7,551 bases of DNA from the NCBI GenBank assembly GCA_937901285.1, contig CALCHI010000222.1:1-7551 (forward strand), read 5' to 3'. Position numbers and translations under genes: made by a program. The notes under the pieces were generated by a model. The model was not told the origin of the DNA and did no database searches. It saw only the letters and a list, made by a program, of their open reading frames with translations. Shown here piece after piece: positions 5,957-7,551 of the stretch; the stretch's first letter is position 1, and each line of letters begins with the position of its first letter. This DNA comes from UBA8437 sp003445035 (GTDB lineage Bacteria > Planctomycetota > Planctomycetia > Planctomycetales > Planctomycetaceae).

Positions 5957-7074
5957 CACCGACTCGATCCGGACTGCTGCGAATCCTGTTGGTTGGATTG
6001 TTGATCGTCGAATTGTCAGTGGTCCGCGATGCCGTCCGCCGGCAGCGCCGCCCGCGTCCTGCCAGGATCGACATGGAGGCCCTGGACCGGGCCACCGCCA
6101 GCGAGATGCAACGGTTGTGGCAGACGGCATTCGATGATGGAGGTGGTGACAACTGGCAGAGGCTGGCCGAGTGTTTTGCGGTGTACGGGTATTTTCCCGA
6201 AGCGCTGGAGACTTGCCGGGGGGCGAGGTCGAAGCTGGGAGCAGGCGATCGGCTACAGCCCTGGCGATCGTTGTACTGGGAGGGATTGATCCTGGATCGA
6301 CTGGGGCGTTCACGAAAAGCGGTCGAGGTGTTTGGAGAGTCGTTGAAGGTGGCTCCGCCAGCACAGCGGCCGATATTGTGGCACCTGGTCGGCCGCAACC
6401 GGATGCGACTCGAAGAGGTCCGCGAAGCGGAAATCGCGTTCGCACGGGCCGGCGATCTGCAGGTGGCGCGTTACGAACGGGCACGATTGATGGTGCGGAC
6501 GGATCGACCCCGTGAGGCGATTCCGATCCTGGACAAGCTGTTGTCCGAGGATCGCAATTTCTACCAGGTCCACCACTGGAAGGCCCGGGCGGCCGAGGCT
6601 CTCGGAGAGCAGTCGTTGGCCGAGACACACGACCTGCTGGCCCAGCAGACATCCCGGAGCCTGCCGACCGACCCGGTCGTCGAACACCTCCTGGCTGAAG
6701 CCGACCGATTTGGTTTCTGGGGCCGTTTGGCGGAAGCGAGGCAGATGATCCAGAGAAGAGACTTGCGGGGAGCCATCGACAGGCTGCGACGGCTGCTTGG
6801 AAAGGACCCGCACCCGGCAGCAATCCGGCTGTTGGCCAGCGCGCTGCTCGAGGCCGGACAGTTCGATGAAGCTCGGGAAATCCTGGGCAGATTGCGGGGA
6901 CAGGCGGCGATGGGACCGCTGGACTGGTTGATGACCGGAGACGTGCTGGACGGACTCGGTCCGGAGCATCGCGAAGGGGCGGTCGCGGCCTGGGAGCGAT
7001 CGTTGCGGCTGCGACCGACCGAGGCGGCCCGGACGAGGTTGTCGCGGCTCCGTCGCCGACCCGGTTCCCTTTGA
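5953..7074 (+). CDS. Membrane-anchored tetratricopeptide-repeat (TPR) protein
   Basis: The 373-residue product begins with a hydrophobic segment at about residues 8-24 (LLRILLVGLLIVELSVV) followed by a basic stretch, RDAVRRQRRPR. It could be a membrane anchor or an uncleaved signal. The arginine cluster after the segment leaves the topology uncertain under the positive-inside rule. From about residue 66 to 360 it consists of helical pairs of TPR type, roughly eight repeats, many degenerate. The clearest are LAECFAVYGYFPEALE (71-86), LILDRLGRSRKAVEVF (about 110-125), LLASALLEAGQFDEAREIL (about 289-307) and the last one ending AAWERSLRLRPTE. TPR domains act as protein-binding scaffolds and no enzymatic motif is seen. 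It is the last gene of the coupled operon (4-base overlap with the VCBS gene), so a role in holding or assembling the two propeller proteins is plausible but only inferred. Confidence 0.87.
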   Translation: MTPTRSGLLRILLVGLLIVELSVVRDAVRRQRRPRPARIDMEALDRATASEMQRLWQTAFDDGGGDNWQRLAECFAVYGYFPEALETCRGARSKLGAGDRLQPWRSLYWEGLILDRLGRSRKAVEVFGESLKVAPPAQRPILWHLVGRNRMRLEEVREAEIAFARAGDLQVARYERARLMVRTDRPREAIPILDKLLSEDRNFYQVHHWKARAAEALGEQSLAETHDLLAQQTSRSLPTDPVVEHLLAEADRFGFWGRLAEARQMIQRRDLRGAIDRLRRLLGKDPHPAAIRLLASALLEAGQFDEAREILGRLRGQAAMGPLDWLMTGDVLDGLGPEHREGAVAAWERSLRLRPTEAARTRLSRLRRRPGSL

Positions 7075-7144
7075 TTCCTCGGTCGACGGCCGTCTGTTAG
7101 TCTGGTTGTTCGGGGAACCGATCCCCTTTCAGGAGTGTGAGGTC
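7075..7144 (+). promoter_or_regulatory. Intergenic gap with possible -10 element and ribosome binding site
   Basis: This gap ends the propeller/TPR operon and precedes the amidotransferase gene. TAGTCT (7098-7103) lies 41 bases before the ATG at 7145 and is a possible -10. The nearest -35-like hexamer, TTGATT (7071-7076), is 21 bases away, which is too long for a standard spacer. AGGAG (7131-7135) sits 9 bases before the start and is a good Shine-Dalgarno sequence. A short inverted repeat GGGGA/TCCCC (7112-7126, 5-base loop) lies just before it. It is followed by only three T bases, so it is not a convincing terminator. Confidence 0.4.
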
Positions 7145-7551
7145 ATGTGTGGCATCGTGGGGCTGTTGATCAGGCGGGCGGAGATGCGCGCGTCGCTGGG
7201 TCAACTGGCGGTCCCGATGCTGGACTGTATGGGAGATCGGGGGCCCGATTCGGCCGGATTGGCTGTCTTTGAGGATCGGGTCGAGACGACGGGGCTGGGG
7301 TTCAGCCTGTACTGGCCCGGGGGTGGGGATGACTGGGACGCGTTGCTCCAGCAGCATCGCCAGGTTGCCGGTGATGAGGTGTCGCTGGACGCGAACGCCG
7401 ACAACGCATTACTGACCAGTCCGATGTCACCAGCGGCGGTGACCGAGTGGCTGGGACAGGAATGGCCTGGCGTCGACCTGTTGTCTGTCGGGAGCCACAT
7501 TCGGTTGTTCAAGGACGAGGGACACCCGCGGGACATCGCGTCGCGGTACGG
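7145..7551 (+). CDS. Class II glutamine amidotransferase, GlxB/MgsA type, N-terminal part (runs off right edge)
   Basis: The first 135 codons are present and the gene continues past the right edge. Removal of the initiator methionine would expose Cys2 in the motif MCGIVGL, the N-terminal nucleophile of Ntn-type glutaminases, which release ammonia from glutamine. The motif MGDRGPDSAGLAVF (29-42) contains the conserved arginine R32 and the substrate-pocket glycines. The segment GSHIRLFKDEGHPRDIASRY near the edge resembles the GlxB/MgsA branch (the amidotransferase subunit related to glutamate synthase domain 1 and to N-methylglutamate synthase) rather than PurF, GlmS or AsnB, judging from memory of these families. 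If correct, partner genes for FMN-dependent glutamate-synthase-like and GXGXG-domain subunits should follow. The start is firmly set by AGGAG 9 bases upstream and by the need for Cys at position 2. The gene is a separate unit from the upstream operon. Confidence 0.85.
   Translation, partial: MCGIVGLLIRRAEMRASLGQLAVPMLDCMGDRGPDSAGLAVFEDRVETTGLGFSLYWPGGGDDWDALLQQHRQVAGDEVSLDANADNALLTSPMSPAAVTEWLGQEWPGVDLLSVGSHIRLFKDEGHPRDIASRY

Noticed and set aside
4721..6823. A 700-codon open frame on the minus strand opposite the VCBS and TPR genes
   Set aside because: It crosses two plus-strand genes with recognised domains. Its apparent internal repeats (such as VTVEV and VAVEVHG) are just the antisense reading of the repeated calcium-loop codons.
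7085..7094. Perfect 10-base palindrome GACGGCCGTC as an operator
   Set aside because: Short GC palindromes are common in this composition, and there is no second copy in the window to suggest a regulator site.
7112..7130. GGGGA/TCCCC hairpin as the operon terminator
   Set aside because: The stem has five pairs and only three T bases follow. It lies directly before the ribosome binding site of the next gene.

Overview
This is a GC-rich bacterial fragment that most likely comes from a planctomycete (Planctomycetota, class Planctomycetia). Three features point there. A gene on the minus strand encodes the PSCyt1 cytochrome followed by DUF1549, a pairing expanded in planctomycete genomes. A very large exported PQQ-type beta-propeller protein has a methyltransferase fold inserted in it, an architecture I recall from planctomycete proteomes. 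Finally, an FG-GAP/VCBS propeller and a TPR protein sit together in an operon. Nothing in the window fixes the genus.

Layout. Positions 1-899 (minus) hold the N-terminal 299 codons of a PSCyt1-DUF1549 protein that runs off the left edge. A 119-bp divergent intergenic region separates it from a small DinB-superfamily protein (1019-1489, plus). After a 61-bp gap comes a tightly packed plus-strand operon of three genes: an exported PQQ propeller / SAM-methyltransferase / PQQ propeller protein (1551-4574), a membrane-anchored VCBS propeller protein (4571-5956) and a membrane-anchored TPR protein (5953-7074). Both junctions in the operon are 4-base ATGA overlaps, which suggests translational coupling. 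A 70-bp gap then leads to the start of a class II glutamine amidotransferase of the GlxB/MgsA type (7145 to the right edge, incomplete). No RNA genes, mobile elements, CRISPR arrays or attachment sites were seen.

How the genes may work together. All three operon products appear to be directed to or beyond the inner membrane. One is exported with a cleavable signal, and two have a single N-terminal membrane anchor. Two are beta-propeller proteins and the third is a helical-repeat scaffold, so an envelope-associated protein complex is a reasonable inference. The most unusual point is that the large protein has an intact SAM-binding motif I inside a polypeptide that carries a secretion signal. 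This leaves open whether the methyltransferase fold is catalytic, uses another ligand, or has become structural. The flanking genes (cytochrome/DUF1549, DinB, amidotransferase) look like independent units.
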